Shown: positions 7,179-16,590, counted from the stretch's first letter. The stretch: 64,000 nt of DNA from Yoonia sp. I 8.24 (GCF_022096995.1 NZ_JACXGQ010000006.1:1-64000), one strand, 5' to 3'. Notes: generated by a model from the sequence alone, not told the origin. Program-made: numbers and translations.

Positions 7179-7931
7179 TTAGCCAAGGGTTGCGCAGCCT
7201 GTCAGACCGCCGTCTATAACAAGCTCCTGCCCAACGATGAAATTGCTCGCTCTGGAGGCCAAGTACATGACGGCTTCAACTTGGTCAGCCTCTTCACCCA
7301 TGCGGTTTGCTGGCGTTGCTGCCGCAATAAATTCCCGAGTTTGCTCAAACGCCTCATCGACGAGCCCCATTTTTGCAAAAATCGGCGTGGCGGTTGGACC
7401 CGGGCTCACCGCGTTGAAACGAATGCCTCTGGGAGCAAATTCCGTCGACAGCGTCGACACCAGTGACTTTACCGCGGCTTTACTTGCAGCATAGGCCGCA
7501 GAGTGCGGCTCCCCCATTTGGTTGGCAATGGACGTCGTCAAAATGACGCTGGCGCCATCGCTAAGATGCGGCAAGGCGGCTGCAATCGTATTGACTGTAC
7601 CGTGAAAATTCACATCCATGATCTGCCGAAACCCTACAGGGTCGTGATTTTCAAACGGCGTAAATGCAGCGATACCAGCATTTGCAAACAAGACATCAAT
7701 CAGGCCATGCTGGCGTACGACATCCTCCATAAAGGCATCAACTGACGTGCGCTCTGTAATGTCGCAACACTGGCCAGAAACGCCCAAAGACGAGACAGTG
7801 TCTGCCATGGTCTTCTGATCCCGACCCAAGATTGAAACCTTGGCTCCCTCTTTTCTGAAGGCTTGCGCAGCGGCGCGGCCAATGCCTGAGTTGCCGCCCG
7901 TTACGACGGCCGTCTGGTTCTCAAAACGCAT
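7179..7931 (-). CDS. Short-chain dehydrogenase/reductase (SDR)
   Basis: The 250-residue classical SDR has the NAD(P) motif TGGNSGIG at 11-18, NAG at 84-86, and the catalytic Ser134, Tyr147 and Lys151 (YAASK). The C-terminal SPGPTATPIF region is also typical. The substrate is not predictable; many relatives oxidise or reduce small alcohols and ketones. The gene is divergent from a LysR regulator across 93 bp, the classic layout of a LysR-controlled target. The start MRFENQT fits the family. Confidence 0.9.
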   Translation of the reverse strand: MRFENQTAVVTGGNSGIGRAAAQAFRKEGAKVSILGRDQKTMADTVSSLGVSGQCCDITERTSVDAFMEDVVRQHGLIDVLFANAGIAAFTPFENHDPVGFRQIMDVNFHGTVNTIAAALPHLSDGASVILTTSIANQMGEPHSAAYAASKAAVKSLVSTLSTEFAPRGIRFNAVSPGPTATPIFAKMGLVDEAFEQTREFIAAATPANRMGEEADQVEAVMYLASRASNFIVGQELVIDGGLTGCATLG

Positions 7932-8024
7932 ATTTTATCCTTATGAAATAGCTTCATCCACACATGTTTTAAGAGCTCAAATTCCATCATTGAAATGGAT
8001 TAATAGAATGCATAAATTCACATT

Positions 8025-8966
8025 ATGAATGACAAGAGACACCTTCGGACATTGGACCTGAACTTGCTGGTCGTTTTTGATGCCGTGTACCGTGAGCGTC
8101 ACGTGACTCGTGCAGCGGAGAAGCTGGGCATGTCACAGCCTGCGATGTCCAACGCTTTGCAACGCCTGCGATCCGCCTTGGATGATGAACTTTTGGTCAA
8201 GTCACCGGTAGGAATGGAGCCAACGGATCGCGCCAAGGAATTGGCGGCCCCGATACAAAGCATTCTTGCGGAACTCGAAGATATCTTGGGCCGCAGGCAA
8301 TTTGATCCAGCCACAGACACGGGCACCGTTACCCTTGCCGCCGTGGACTATTTCAATCTCGTGCTGCTACCACCCCTCGCGCGTTTCCTTTCGCATCACG
8401 CACCCCACATGACACTGCGTGTGGTTCCAACAAGCGGGCGGTCACAAGAACTATTGGATCTAGGGGAGGTTGATCTGGTTTTGGCCAGCTTTGGCGATGT
8501 GCCCACTCGTTTTCAAAAGGATGTGCTAGCGCAGGAAGGATACGCGTGTATTTTACGCCATGACCATCCGATTTTGAAACAAGGCTTAACACCTAAGCGA
8601 TATGCTCAATTGCGGCACGTTCTTCACAACCCAGGCAAGGATCCGTTTGGCAGCACCGATAAAGCCCTTGCCGCGCTTGGTTATGAGCGCCATATCGCAC
8701 TCACTGTGAACAGCTTCACACATGCCGAAAGTATCATTGCTACAACCGATATGATCCTCACGGCCCCAAGAGGCGTTGCCATGTTACTGGCTCAAAGCCC
8801 AGCCCTTGAAATTGCAGATTGCCCTGTGGCGGTCGACTTGAGTGCGCAGCAGTTGGAAATGCTATCTCATTCTCGCAGAAGTAAGAGGCCTCTGGTGGCA
8901 TGGGTTCGACAGGTGATATCCGACATTGCAGCCCGCCAACTTGCGTCCGACACACTGGACCTGTGA
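8025..8966 (+). CDS. LysR-family transcriptional regulator
   Basis: The 313-residue protein has the LysR helix-turn-helix at residues 9-66 (LDLNLLVVFDAVYRERHVTRAAEKLGMSQPAMSNALQRLR, cited in part) and a substrate-binding type 2 domain from about 95. The DLNLL opening and the effector region resemble the NodD/NahR/LeuO subgroup. It is divergent from the SDR gene and probably activates it in response to a small aromatic or related effector; the effector is inference. AT-rich DNA with the dyad-like AATTCCAT...ATGGATT lies in the shared promoter at about 7979-8000. Confidence 0.9.
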   Translation: MNDKRHLRTLDLNLLVVFDAVYRERHVTRAAEKLGMSQPAMSNALQRLRSALDDELLVKSPVGMEPTDRAKELAAPIQSILAELEDILGRRQFDPATDTGTVTLAAVDYFNLVLLPPLARFLSHHAPHMTLRVVPTSGRSQELLDLGEVDLVLASFGDVPTRFQKDVLAQEGYACILRHDHPILKQGLTPKRYAQLRHVLHNPGKDPFGSTDKALAALGYERHIALTVNSFTHAESIIATTDMILTAPRGVAMLLAQSPALEIADCPVAVDLSAQQLEMLSHSRRSKRPLVAWVRQVISDIAARQLASDTLDL

Positions 8967-9066
8967 TCTCTAGCCTTACGTCTGAGCTGCAAGGAAACCC
9001 GATCTGGCATGAGTTGCACTCCAAGAGTTCTGCCCGTAGGACACGAGCATCGCACATACAGCCAGT

Positions 9067-9642
9067 TCACGTTTCAGCTTGCTCAGGCGACGCCTTCGTC
9101 GCGTTGTGCGCCGCCATCCTCACCTTTTCGCCGATGGGGTGATCGCCCACCGCGCGAGATAAAACCAATGCGCCGACAAGCAAAGAGACTGTGCGCAGCG
9201 CCTCCTCATCGGCTTCGCCTTCATAAGAAGGCTCTATCATCTGAACCAACTCTTGAAGGCCCTCTCCAAAGACTTCCTGTAATTCCGGTCCATAACGATG
9301 TGCTTGCGCAGCTAGACTCGCAAAACAGCATCCCTCAGAAATATTGGTCGTATGTAAGTTTGACAGGTATGCGTCGCGAAACGCTTCTGTGCGGGGGCGG
9401 TCGTTTTTTTCAAAAATGCTTTGCCAGAAACGTCGGTTCGCTGCCATCGCCTCTGCCGTTGCCTCGACCATCAACGCGGCTTTACCTTTGAATTGTTTGT
9501 AAAAACCCCCGTGTGTCAATCCGGCGGCTTTCATCAAATCTGCGACGCCAATTCCATCGTATCCATGCTCTCTGAACTTCCGACTCGCCACTTCCACGAC
9601 TTTGAGGCGGTTTTGATCTGCAACTTCTTGGGTCACGCGCAT
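9067..9642 (-). CDS. TetR-family repressor divergent from thiolase gene
   Basis: The 191-residue protein has an N-terminal TetR domain (ASRKFREHGYDGIGVADLMKAAGLTHGGFYKQFKGKAAL region, about residues 19-57) and an all-helical C-terminal effector domain with GCCFASLAAQAHRYGPE near 103. It is divergent from the thiolase gene across 98 bp that hold two copies of an ATTA-type palindrome, so it probably represses the thiolase-hydrolase genes and itself. The ligand may be an acyl-CoA or an aromatic compound, judged only from the target. Confidence 0.88.
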   Translation of the reverse strand: MRVTQEVADQNRLKVVEVASRKFREHGYDGIGVADLMKAAGLTHGGFYKQFKGKAALMVEATAEAMAANRRFWQSIFEKNDRPRTEAFRDAYLSNLHTTNISEGCCFASLAAQAHRYGPELQEVFGEGLQELVQMIEPSYEGEADEEALRTVSLLVGALVLSRAVGDHPIGEKVRMAAHNATKASPEQAET

Positions 9643-9663
9643 GTTCTGCCCTCTAAATCAATA

Positions 9664-9711
9664 ATTATGACCATAATCTAATATTGACACTGATTAGATT
9701 ACAACCGTAAT
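9664..9711. promoter_or_regulatory. Duplicated TetR operator and thiolase promoter
   Basis: ATTATGACCATAAT (9664-9677) and ATTACAACCGTAAT (9698-9711) are two 14-bp palindromes with the same ATTA..AC..TAAT layout, 34 bp apart. A TTGACA at 9684-9689 is followed 17 bases later by GTAATT, so the second operator would cover the -10 region of the thiolase promoter. Confidence 0.7.
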
Positions 9712-9740
9712 TTAACTGGAATCATACGAAGGACCTAAAA

Positions 9741-10925
9741 ATGCTCGACCCCATCGTGATATCTGCCGCTCGACGCACGCCCCTAGGAGGCTTCATGGGC
9801 AGCCTTTCTTCGCTCCCTGCCTCAGACCTCGGAGCCGCCGCCATCAAAGCAGCCCTAGCCGACGCCGCACTCAGTCCGTCTGATGTTACCGAGGTACTCA
9901 TGGGATGTGTCCTGACAGCGGGACAGGGACAGGCACCTGCGCGACAGGCCGCGCGGGCAGCAGGGATGGCCGATACGGTCGGAGCAACAACACTCAACAA
10001 AGTTTGTGGATCAGGAATGAAAGCTGTGATGACCGCAGCCGACCAACTTGCGTTAGGCCAAGCGGATGTGATGCTGGCAGGCGGCATGGAAAGCATGTCT
10101 CGTGCTCCACACCTGATGGCTGCGCTGCGCGGCGGGCAAAAAGCGGGGCCAACGACGGTTCTCGACCATATGATGCACGACGGATTGGAAGATGCCTATG
10201 ACGTAGGCCGTCCCATGGGGGCATTCGGGGAAGCTGCCGCCAAAAAATACGGCTTAACGCGCACCCAACAAGATGAATTTGCGATCGAAACCCTCGAACG
10301 CGCCAAGACAGCGCTGCATTCAGGCGCCTTTGACGCTGAAACTGTCGCGATGGATGTGATGCAGCGCAAAAAATCTACTGTAGTTTCACAAGATGAACGC
10401 CCAACTCTGCTAGACCCCGAAAAAATTCCAACCTTACGTCCTGCCTTCGATGCAAATGGGACGATCACCGCCGCCAGCGCATCAGGAAATGCGGACGGAG
10501 CGGCCACTCTTGTCCTCACGCGCCGCTCCGTTGCTGAGCTCCACGGCATGCCGATTTTGGCCCGCATCCAGGGGTATACGTCCCATGCCCAAGATCCAGC
10601 TTGGTATACAACTGCGCCAATTCCCGCGATCCGCAAACTATTGGATCAAATCGGCTGGGATGTTGCGGATGTTGACCTGTGGGAAATCAACGAGGCCTTC
10701 GCAGTCGTCGCCATGGCGGTAGCAAAGGACATTGGCATTTCTAGGGATCGATTGAATGTAAATGGCGGGGCTTGCGCGCTTGGCCATCCAATAGGTGCAA
10801 CCGGCGCGCGGATCATCGTGACATTGCTGTACGCGCTTCGGACGCGCGGTTTGCAACGTGGCGTCGCGGCTCTGTGCATCGGCGGTGGTGAAGCCACAGC
10901 GCTTGCCCTCGAAATCGACAGATAA
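9741..10925 (+). CDS. Acetyl-CoA C-acetyltransferase (thiolase)
   Basis: The 394-residue thiolase condenses or cleaves acyl-CoA at the beta-keto position. The catalytic residues are all in place: nucleophile Cys89 in NKVCGSGMK, His in GGACALGHPIGATGAR and the second Cys in LCIGGGEATAL. Length is normal for a biosynthetic-type thiolase. ATG 9741 has an AAGGACC ribosome-binding site. It is under an apparent dedicated TetR repressor and followed by a Tat-exported hydrolase. A second thiolase (26178-27353) is elsewhere in the window, so this copy is likely conditional. Confidence 0.92.
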   Translation: MLDPIVISAARRTPLGGFMGSLSSLPASDLGAAAIKAALADAALSPSDVTEVLMGCVLTAGQGQAPARQAARAAGMADTVGATTLNKVCGSGMKAVMTAADQLALGQADVMLAGGMESMSRAPHLMAALRGGQKAGPTTVLDHMMHDGLEDAYDVGRPMGAFGEAAAKKYGLTRTQQDEFAIETLERAKTALHSGAFDAETVAMDVMQRKKSTVVSQDERPTLLDPEKIPTLRPAFDANGTITAASASGNADGAATLVLTRRSVAELHGMPILARIQGYTSHAQDPAWYTTAPIPAIRKLLDQIGWDVADVDLWEINEAFAVVAMAVAKDIGISRDRLNVNGGACALGHPIGATGARIIVTLLYALRTRGLQRGVAALCIGGGEATALALEIDR

Positions 10926-10948
10926 ATGATCAACAAAGGAAACTGATT

Positions 10949-11851
10949 ATGACACAAACCCGAAGAGATACTCTTGGCCTCCTCGCTGGCGCCGCTGCCG
11001 CTGCAACGATTCCAGTGACCGCGCAGGCGAATGTTAAACATATGCAGGTTGCGGGTGCCGAGATTGCTTGGGAAAGCCATGGCTCTGGTGCGCCGATTTT
11101 ACTTTTGAACCGGTTTCGCGGCACGATCTCCGATTGGGATCCTGCTTTCATTGACTCATTGGCACACCACCACCGTGTCATTACTTTCGACAGCGTAGGT
11201 GTGGGGGAAAGCGGCGGTGAGGTGCCAGAAACGCTCGAAGGGGCCGCGGATGTTGCGATTGGGCTGGCTGATGCGCTTGGACTTGAAGCACCGAACATCC
11301 TCGGTTGGTCGATGGGTGGTATGATCGCGCAGATCGTTGCGGCTAAATACAGTGCCCGCCTTGGGCGTGTTGTTCTTGCAGGTACGACGCCCAGCTATCG
11401 TACGGCAGGCACCGTACCTGCACCCCAAGAATGGTTGGCAACGGCTGGCAAAGAGATCAACACAGCAGAAGATATGCATTTTCTATTTTATGGTGAAAGC
11501 GAAAGCAGTCGCGCGGCGGGGCTTGCCTCACTTGAACGGATCGGCGGGGGGGATGCTGCGGCAGGGGCCCGCGCGAAAAGCACCATGGCAACCCTCGCGG
11601 TACAGGCTGCGGCAACGCGGGCTTTTCTTACCGGAGAGGACGGCGCATTCGAAACGCTCGGGCGGATTTCATCACCTGTATTTGTGGCCAACGGCGATCA
11701 AGATCGAGCTTTTCAAGTCGAGAATTCTCTCGCTCTCGCCCGTGCAATTCCGAATGCGCAATTGGCGATTTACCCAAATTCTGGCCACGCTTTTCACTTT
11801 CAGCACATTGAGCGCTTCACCTCGGATGTCACGCGCTTTCTTGCAAGATAA
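10949..11851 (+). CDS. Alpha/beta hydrolase with Tat-type signal
   Basis: The 300-residue protein begins with a twin-arginine-like signal (TRRDTLGLLAG, then an Ala-rich stretch to AQA at 25-27), so it is probably exported folded to the periplasm. The hydrolase fold has the nucleophile elbow GWSMGG with Ser121, an acid in ANGDQDRAF near 248 and the final His in NSGHAFHF. The oxyanion-side sequence LLLNRFRGTISDWD replaces the usual HG motif. The substrate is unknown. It lies 23 bp after the thiolase and is probably co-transcribed. Confidence 0.85.
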   Translation: MTQTRRDTLGLLAGAAAAATIPVTAQANVKHMQVAGAEIAWESHGSGAPILLLNRFRGTISDWDPAFIDSLAHHHRVITFDSVGVGESGGEVPETLEGAADVAIGLADALGLEAPNILGWSMGGMIAQIVAAKYSARLGRVVLAGTTPSYRTAGTVPAPQEWLATAGKEINTAEDMHFLFYGESESSRAAGLASLERIGGGDAAAGARAKSTMATLAVQAAATRAFLTGEDGAFETLGRISSPVFVANGDQDRAFQVENSLALARAIPNAQLAIYPNSGHAFHFQHIERFTSDVTRFLAR

Positions 11852-11863
11852 CCCTTAAAGTAA

Positions 11864-11894
11864 GGGCTTTACCGAATGTGATTTGGTGAAGCCC
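11864..11894 (+). terminator. Hairpin after the thiolase-hydrolase genes
   Basis: GGGCTTTACC (11864-11873) pairs with GGTGAAGCCC (11885-11894) with one G-U wobble. No T-run follows, so it is either a weak intrinsic terminator or a 3'-end stabilising hairpin. Confidence 0.45.
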
Positions 11895-12118
11895 ATCACC
11901 CTGAGAACAGACCGCCAGTCAATGGCCCGCCAATACCCCCTTGACCAACAGATGACTTCAGCTTAGCTCTCCCTTAGGCTGTAGACGCCTGCCTCCCGCT
12001 GACATTTGTCTTGGTGAAGTTCTATGACGTATATTTCTATCTCCTCTTTCCGCATATCGCGCGGATGGTAATGCGGACCCCATCTTCATTGCGCGATTTG
12101 GCTAGAGAGATACGGGAT

Positions 12119-13534
12119 ATGACTGAGACTCCCACCAATACATTCACCGATGGGCCGCTTGGGTCCATCTATTTAAAAACTGCGCTTCCGATTATTTTTG
12201 TGATGGGGATGAACGGATTGCTCTCCGTGGCGGATGCGCTGTTTCTTGGCATCTATGTTGGTCCCGATGCCTTGGCCGCTGTCACGTTGATGTTTCCGAT
12301 CTATATGCTGATCGTCGCGCTTTCCACGCTGGTGGCGAATGGGATGTCCAGCCTTCTCGCGCGCTCTCTTGGCGCCGATGACATCGACAAAGCGCGGGCC
12401 ACATTCGCTGGCGCACACGGATTGGCGATCACATTGGGGGCGTTTCTGATCGTTTTGTTTCTCCTCGCAGGTCAGCCTGTGGCGTTGTTACTTGCCAGTA
12501 GTTCAGAGACTTTGGCGCAAATGGGCTTGGTCTATCTGCGGATCACAGTGTTCTTTTCTCCGCTGCTTTTCGTGCTGTCAGTGAATTCCGATGCGCTGCG
12601 CAACGAAGGGCGCGTGGTTTTCATGGCCGTGATGAGCCTGCTGGTGTCGATAGCAAATATTGGCTTCAATTACATTTTGATCGCGATTTTAGACATGGGT
12701 GTCGCAGGATCAGCCTATGGGACAGCTGCGGCTCAAACCCTTGCCTTTTTCATCATCCTTGGGTTCCGCTTCCGTGGCGCAACAGCATTGCGGCCAGCGA
12801 CCCTACTGTCGCACTCGGTGAGACATGGGTGGGGGCGCATCCTCACTTTAGGAGCACCTCAAAGCTTGAATTTCGTCGGGCTAGCGCTCGGATCGGCAGC
12901 GATCATTACAGCTTTGCAATGGGTTGGGCAGCCTGGGTATGCAGATACGATCACTGCCTATGGGATCATCACACGAGTCATCACCTTTGCGTTTTTGCCG
13001 CTATTGGGGCTGTCCTTTGCCATGCAAACAATCACTGGCAACAACTATGGCGCTGGACTGTGGCACAGATCGGATGCAAGTCTGCGTGTTGGGCTTTGGG
13101 TGGCGTTTCTTTATTGCGTGGTGGTGCAAGCTGTTGTGATGAGCCTACCTGCCTTGATTGCCAGCGCATTTGTGGACGATACTGAGGTCATCGCTGAGGT
13201 CGCGCGTATTTTGCCTGTCATGACCTGTGTGTTCTTTTTGGTTGGGCCGTTGATGATGATCGCAACCTATTTCCAAACGATTGGAGCTGCGGGAAAAGCG
13301 GCACTCTTAGGATTGACAAAACCCTACGCCCTCGCACTCCCATTGACGTTTTTTCTGCCTCTAGGCTTCGGTGAAATTGGCATCTGGTATGCAGGGCCCT
13401 TGGCAGAGGTGACCATGCTGGGAATTACGATAACTGTGCTTTGGCGCACCGCTCAGAAAACAGAGCTGACGTGGGGCATTTTTCACACGGCGCATCACCG
13501 GCCACATAACAGCGCGCAGGGAGAGATCAAATGA
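12119..13534 (+). CDS. MATE-family multidrug/Na+ antiporter
   Basis: The protein of about 471 residues has twelve membrane helices in two MATE repeats. Family features include the opening GPLGSIYLKTALPIIFVMGMN, LFLGIYVGPDALAAVT, and the middle region LRNEGRVVFMAVMSLLVSIANIGFNYILI (cited in part). MATE pumps expel cationic drugs or metabolites using Na+ or H+. The open frame extends upstream to 12011, but the MTETPTN start at 12119 fits the usual short N terminus. It overlaps the next gene by 4 bases (ATGA at 13531). Confidence 0.9.
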   Translation: MTETPTNTFTDGPLGSIYLKTALPIIFVMGMNGLLSVADALFLGIYVGPDALAAVTLMFPIYMLIVALSTLVANGMSSLLARSLGADDIDKARATFAGAHGLAITLGAFLIVLFLLAGQPVALLLASSSETLAQMGLVYLRITVFFSPLLFVLSVNSDALRNEGRVVFMAVMSLLVSIANIGFNYILIAILDMGVAGSAYGTAAAQTLAFFIILGFRFRGATALRPATLLSHSVRHGWGRILTLGAPQSLNFVGLALGSAAIITALQWVGQPGYADTITAYGIITRVITFAFLPLLGLSFAMQTITGNNYGAGLWHRSDASLRVGLWVAFLYCVVVQAVVMSLPALIASAFVDDTEVIAEVARILPVMTCVFFLVGPLMMIATYFQTIGAAGKAALLGLTKPYALALPLTFFLPLGFGEIGIWYAGPLAEVTMLGITITVLWRTAQKTELTWGIFHTAHHRPHNSAQGEIK

Positions 13535-13992
13535 ACACGTACCTGCCCTCAACAATGCAAGCCAAGGACCAAGCAAAGCGGTTGCGCCAAAAACGATCAG
13601 AAGATGGCGCACCGGTTACTCATGCTAAATCGCTGGAATTAATTGCCCATCAACATGGGTTTCGCGATTGGAACAGCCTGTGTGCTGCCATCGCTAACGG
13701 GCCACCCAAAGGGTGGGCCGTTGGTCACAAAGTCAGCGGCACCTACTTGTCTCACCCGTTTACAGCAAAGGTAGTATCGATCTCGATGGTCAAATCGGAC
13801 TGGTTCCGATTGGAGTTGGATCTAGACGAAGCCGTTGATGTGGTGGCCTCGGATCAGTTCTCGAATTTACGCAAACGTATTCGCGGCATCGTTGGTCCCA
13901 AGGGGCACTCGGTTGAAAAGACCAGTGATGGCGTGCCTCATCTTCGACTTGAGCGGTCGTGGGTGAACCGCCAATCTTTGGGCCCCTCATGA
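13531..13992 (+). CDS. Glyoxalase_8-type domain protein
   Basis: The 153-residue protein starts with AKDQAKRLRQKRSEDGAPVTHAKSLELIAHQHGFRDWNSL (residues 11-50, cited as positions 11-50 with key HQHGFRDWN), the pattern annotated as Glyoxalase_8 and found in small 'glyoxalase superfamily' proteins. The rest is a small beta-rich domain. No catalytic function is established. It is translationally coupled to the MATE gene by an ATGA overlap. Confidence 0.7.
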   Translation: MNTYLPSTMQAKDQAKRLRQKRSEDGAPVTHAKSLELIAHQHGFRDWNSLCAAIANGPPKGWAVGHKVSGTYLSHPFTAKVVSISMVKSDWFRLELDLDEAVDVVASDQFSNLRKRIRGIVGPKGHSVEKTSDGVPHLRLERSWVNRQSLGPS

Positions 13993-14028
13993 TCTTGATA
14001 TCAGCCCGACATCTAAGCTGCTTTTTGA

Positions 14029-14592
14029 TCAGGAAGCCGGGTCGGCGTTATGCAAAACGATATTGAATCCTTCCTCTGATGAGGGCGCGACGAAGTGCTC
14101 GGAGACCTGCCGAAATTGTTCTTCTGTTGCTGCAAAAGGGTGTTCGGCTAAGGCATTGCGTGCATGCAGTCGCATGAGGCAGATTTCGTCAGGAACATCC
14201 AGCACATGAAGTTGATGGGCCGCGCTTGTTTGGTCCAATAGGCCGCGCATCCAATGGCGTGATTCAAGGGTATTGGCTTGAAAATCTAAAACCACCGAAA
14301 CATTCGCATGGAGCAAGGACACAACATGAGGCCCGATGACCTTGCGCAGCTTGGCCATACATCGCACGTAGTCCGAAATTGAAGACATATCTTCACCATA
14401 AAGCGCGTTCAGCCAGTCGTCCTCAGAGATAACAATGGTGTGGTCAACCGCACCAAGCTTGGCTGCCAAACTAGACTTCCCTGAAGCGATTTTACCGCAC
14501 ATCAAATGCAGAGTTGTAGGCATTGGCTTGTTTCCTTGGGCGACTGTTTCTTTAGGTGAATCTTGTTCGATTTTGGGTATTTCGCTGCTCAA
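14029..14592 (-). CDS. AAA_33-type P-loop kinase-like protein
   Basis: The protein is a small P-loop NTPase with Walker A CGKIASGKSS directly after the first strand (TTLHLMCGKIASGKSS), an ISEDDWL segment corresponding to the acceptor-binding acidic pair, and LDVPDEICLMRLHARN near the lid. It resembles 'predicted kinase' AAA_33 proteins that phosphorylate small molecules; the substrate is unknown. The start may be ATG 14523 (MPTTLHLMCGK), since the first 23 residues are polar and unconserved in appearance. Confidence 0.78.
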   Translation of the reverse strand: MSSEIPKIEQDSPKETVAQGNKPMPTTLHLMCGKIASGKSSLAAKLGAVDHTIVISEDDWLNALYGEDMSSISDYVRCMAKLRKVIGPHVVSLLHANVSVVLDFQANTLESRHWMRGLLDQTSAAHQLHVLDVPDEICLMRLHARNALAEHPFAATEEQFRQVSEHFVAPSSEEGFNIVLHNADPAS

Positions 14593-15052
14593 CTAGCACA
14601 TTTCGCAGACATCGGGCCAGAGGGAGTGATCTCTCCCTGACCCCAAAAAACGCCTCACACATTGCGCACTCAGCCTCTGCCTGTCGTCCAGTACATCCAA
14701 CATAAGCAGCCATACTGCATCTGCAGCGAAGATCCGGAATCCGCCCTTTTTTAAACAAGAGCTAGGGGACGTCGTCCCCACGCGCCCGCAACACAATTAG
14801 GCAGGGCCGTGTCCTCGGCTACGCCTGCGGGCCGCACCCACCCTGTCGAATTGTATTGCTCTTGCTACCCCCAACCCTCGCCGGGAGCAGGTTTTAGAGG
14901 CAGGCGCGCTGAAGCGCTTTGCTCAAAACCAGTTTTGAAAGGGAAATCATGCAAGACATCACCTCAAATGACCAAAAGCAAAGCTATGCGTCGAAAAAGG
15001 TAAAGCTCTGTCGCAAAAGGAAGAACTATGTGTCGTTTCACAAGAGGGTAAA
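14593..15052. other. Intergenic region flanking tRNA-Arg, no intact gene
   Basis: No supported gene is visible. Minus-strand frames at 14552-14796 are short and lack family features. A plus-strand frame from 14919 reads into the tRNA as GRIRTPDP, a common false translation of tRNA antisense. The stretch follows the 3' end of the tRNA, a usual landing site for integrating elements, but I see no integrase or repeated tRNA end. Confidence 0.5.
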
Positions 15053-15129
15053 TGGCGGACTGGGGAGGATTCGAACCCCCGACCCCTTGATTCGTAGTCA
15101 AGTACTCTATCCAACTGAGCTACCAATCC
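15053..15129 (-). tRNA. tRNA-Arg (anticodon ACG), CCA encoded
   Basis: The minus strand folds as a 77-nt tRNA. The acceptor GGATTGG pairs with CCAGTCC. The anticodon arm is CTTGA-CTACGAA-TCAAG with ACG as anticodon, the T arm contains GTTCGAATC, and CCA is encoded at the 3' end with G as discriminator. The body closely resembles bacterial tRNA-Arg(ACG), whose A34 is normally edited to inosine. Confidence 0.95.
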
Positions 15130-15189
15130 GCGTATGGGGGGATTTAGACGGGCTGGCGGGTGGGCGCAAGGCCCTAATTGGATTCTTTT

Positions 15190-16590
15190 TCATTCGTTGA
15201 GTTGCGTAAGCGCGAGATCTGCTTTGGGCAATTCAATGATAAATGTCGTGCCTGCGGGGCCAGTGTCTTGTAGCCGCAGTCTCCCGCCGTGCCCACGAAT
15301 TAGGTCACCTGCGATCACAAGGCCAAGCCCTGAACCCCCTTTGCGTACCCCGCCTTGAAAAGGTTGGAACAGGTGTTCTTGGGCTTTGGGCGGAAGGCCT
15401 GGCCCGGTGTCAGAAACGGTCACATGCCAACAGTCGTCGTCTTCATGCGCGTGAATGCAAATTTCACCAGATTTCTTAGTCGCCATGATGGCTTGGCGCG
15501 CGTTGCGCACAAGGTTTTGAATAACGCGGTAGAGCTGCTCGCCGTCGGCGCGCACGGCCATTGTGGCGGGAATATCTTCTGAGAACGATATCGCATAGTC
15601 CCCGGCCGCGAGTCGTTCGCTGTCAATTACATCGCCGACGATATGGGCGAGGGTCACGCGGGAGAGGGCGGGGGCGGGTTCTTCAGCGCCGCCAAAGGCT
15701 AACGTGTTCTCGCAAAGGTTCACCGCGCGTGTAATCGACCCAACGAGCTTGGGGGCCATGCGTTGCACGAGCGGGTCTTCGGAGCCTTCAATCCGATCCG
15801 TAAATAGTTGCGCTGATGTTAAGATGTTACGCAAATCATGGCTCACCTTCGCGACACCGCTGCCCAATTGGGCGAGCCTTTGCTTTTGCTTAAGCGCGCT
15901 GGTCAGCTGCATTTGCATCATTTGCAACGATTCTTCGGCGGCGCGCAGTTCTTTGATACTCGCGGATGGCACAATGATTTGGCGGGCGTCTTCAGGGGCT
16001 CTGGCGTATGATTCCATATGGGTCACAACGCCCTTGATTGGCGTCACCAGCAATTTGCGCACGGCAAAGAATAACATCCCAGCTGTCACAACCGAAATGA
16101 ACGCGGAGAGGATCAGAATGTTCCAGCCGTATTGCAGCATCGCGTTGCGCAGGGGCATTTCATCAATGGTGACTTCAATCAGCAAGCCGCCATCACGTAC
16201 CGGGTTGCCGATGATCCGAATGACCCGCTCTTCTTTATCAAGCAGGGTGCTTAGCGCATCGCGGATCAAGGTCATGCTGGTCGGCGCGCGCATGTCATAG
16301 GTGGCGGTAATCGGTGATGGGATCGGCGATGAGAGCACCAACTGTCGCATGTCGTCGCGGCGCAGCACGACGTTATAGACTTCGGCATTGGTCAGTAGTT
16401 CAACCTCTAGCGCGGGGGTTATCATATCGTCTGCCTCAAGCGCGAGCGATGCGATCTGCGCCCGTTCAAGCCGCGCAATCAAGTAGTCCTGCCGGAAACG
16501 CGCGATTGAGGGCACGAAAATGAATACCTCAGCCAGCATCACAAAAATGACCGTGAGAATCAAAAATCGGCCCGAAAGTGAGTTGGTCAT
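15190..16590 (-). CDS. Membrane-bound sensor histidine kinase
   Basis: The 466-residue kinase has membrane helices at about 8-28 and 155-178 enclosing a periplasmic sensor of about 125 residues without a recognised fold. A linker is followed by the phospho-acceptor His251 in VSHDLRNILTSAQL. The ATPase domain carries an N-box (NLVRNARQAI), DTGPGLP and GGSGLGL motifs, so it should be active. No response regulator gene is adjacent. Instead it lies last in an operon after a flavoprotein reductase and a VTT-domain membrane protein, 9 bp from the reductase. Confidence 0.9.
   Translation of the reverse strand: MTNSLSGRFLILTVIFVMLAEVFIFVPSIARFRQDYLIARLERAQIASLALEADDMITPALEVELLTNAEVYNVVLRRDDMRQLVLSSPIPSPITATYDMRAPTSMTLIRDALSTLLDKEERVIRIIGNPVRDGGLLIEVTIDEMPLRNAMLQYGWNILILSAFISVVTAGMLFFAVRKLLVTPIKGVVTHMESYARAPEDARQIIVPSASIKELRAAEESLQMMQMQLTSALKQKQRLAQLGSGVAKVSHDLRNILTSAQLFTDRIEGSEDPLVQRMAPKLVGSITRAVNLCENTLAFGGAEEPAPALSRVTLAHIVGDVIDSERLAAGDYAISFSEDIPATMAVRADGEQLYRVIQNLVRNARQAIMATKKSGEICIHAHEDDDCWHVTVSDTGPGLPPKAQEHLFQPFQGGVRKGGSGLGLVIAGDLIRGHGGRLRLQDTGPAGTTFIIELPKADLALTQLNE

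Noticed and set aside
14919-15200. Plus-strand frame containing GRIRTPDPLIRSQVLYPTELP
   Set aside because: It is the antisense translation of tRNA-Arg(ACG), a well-known false ORF pattern.
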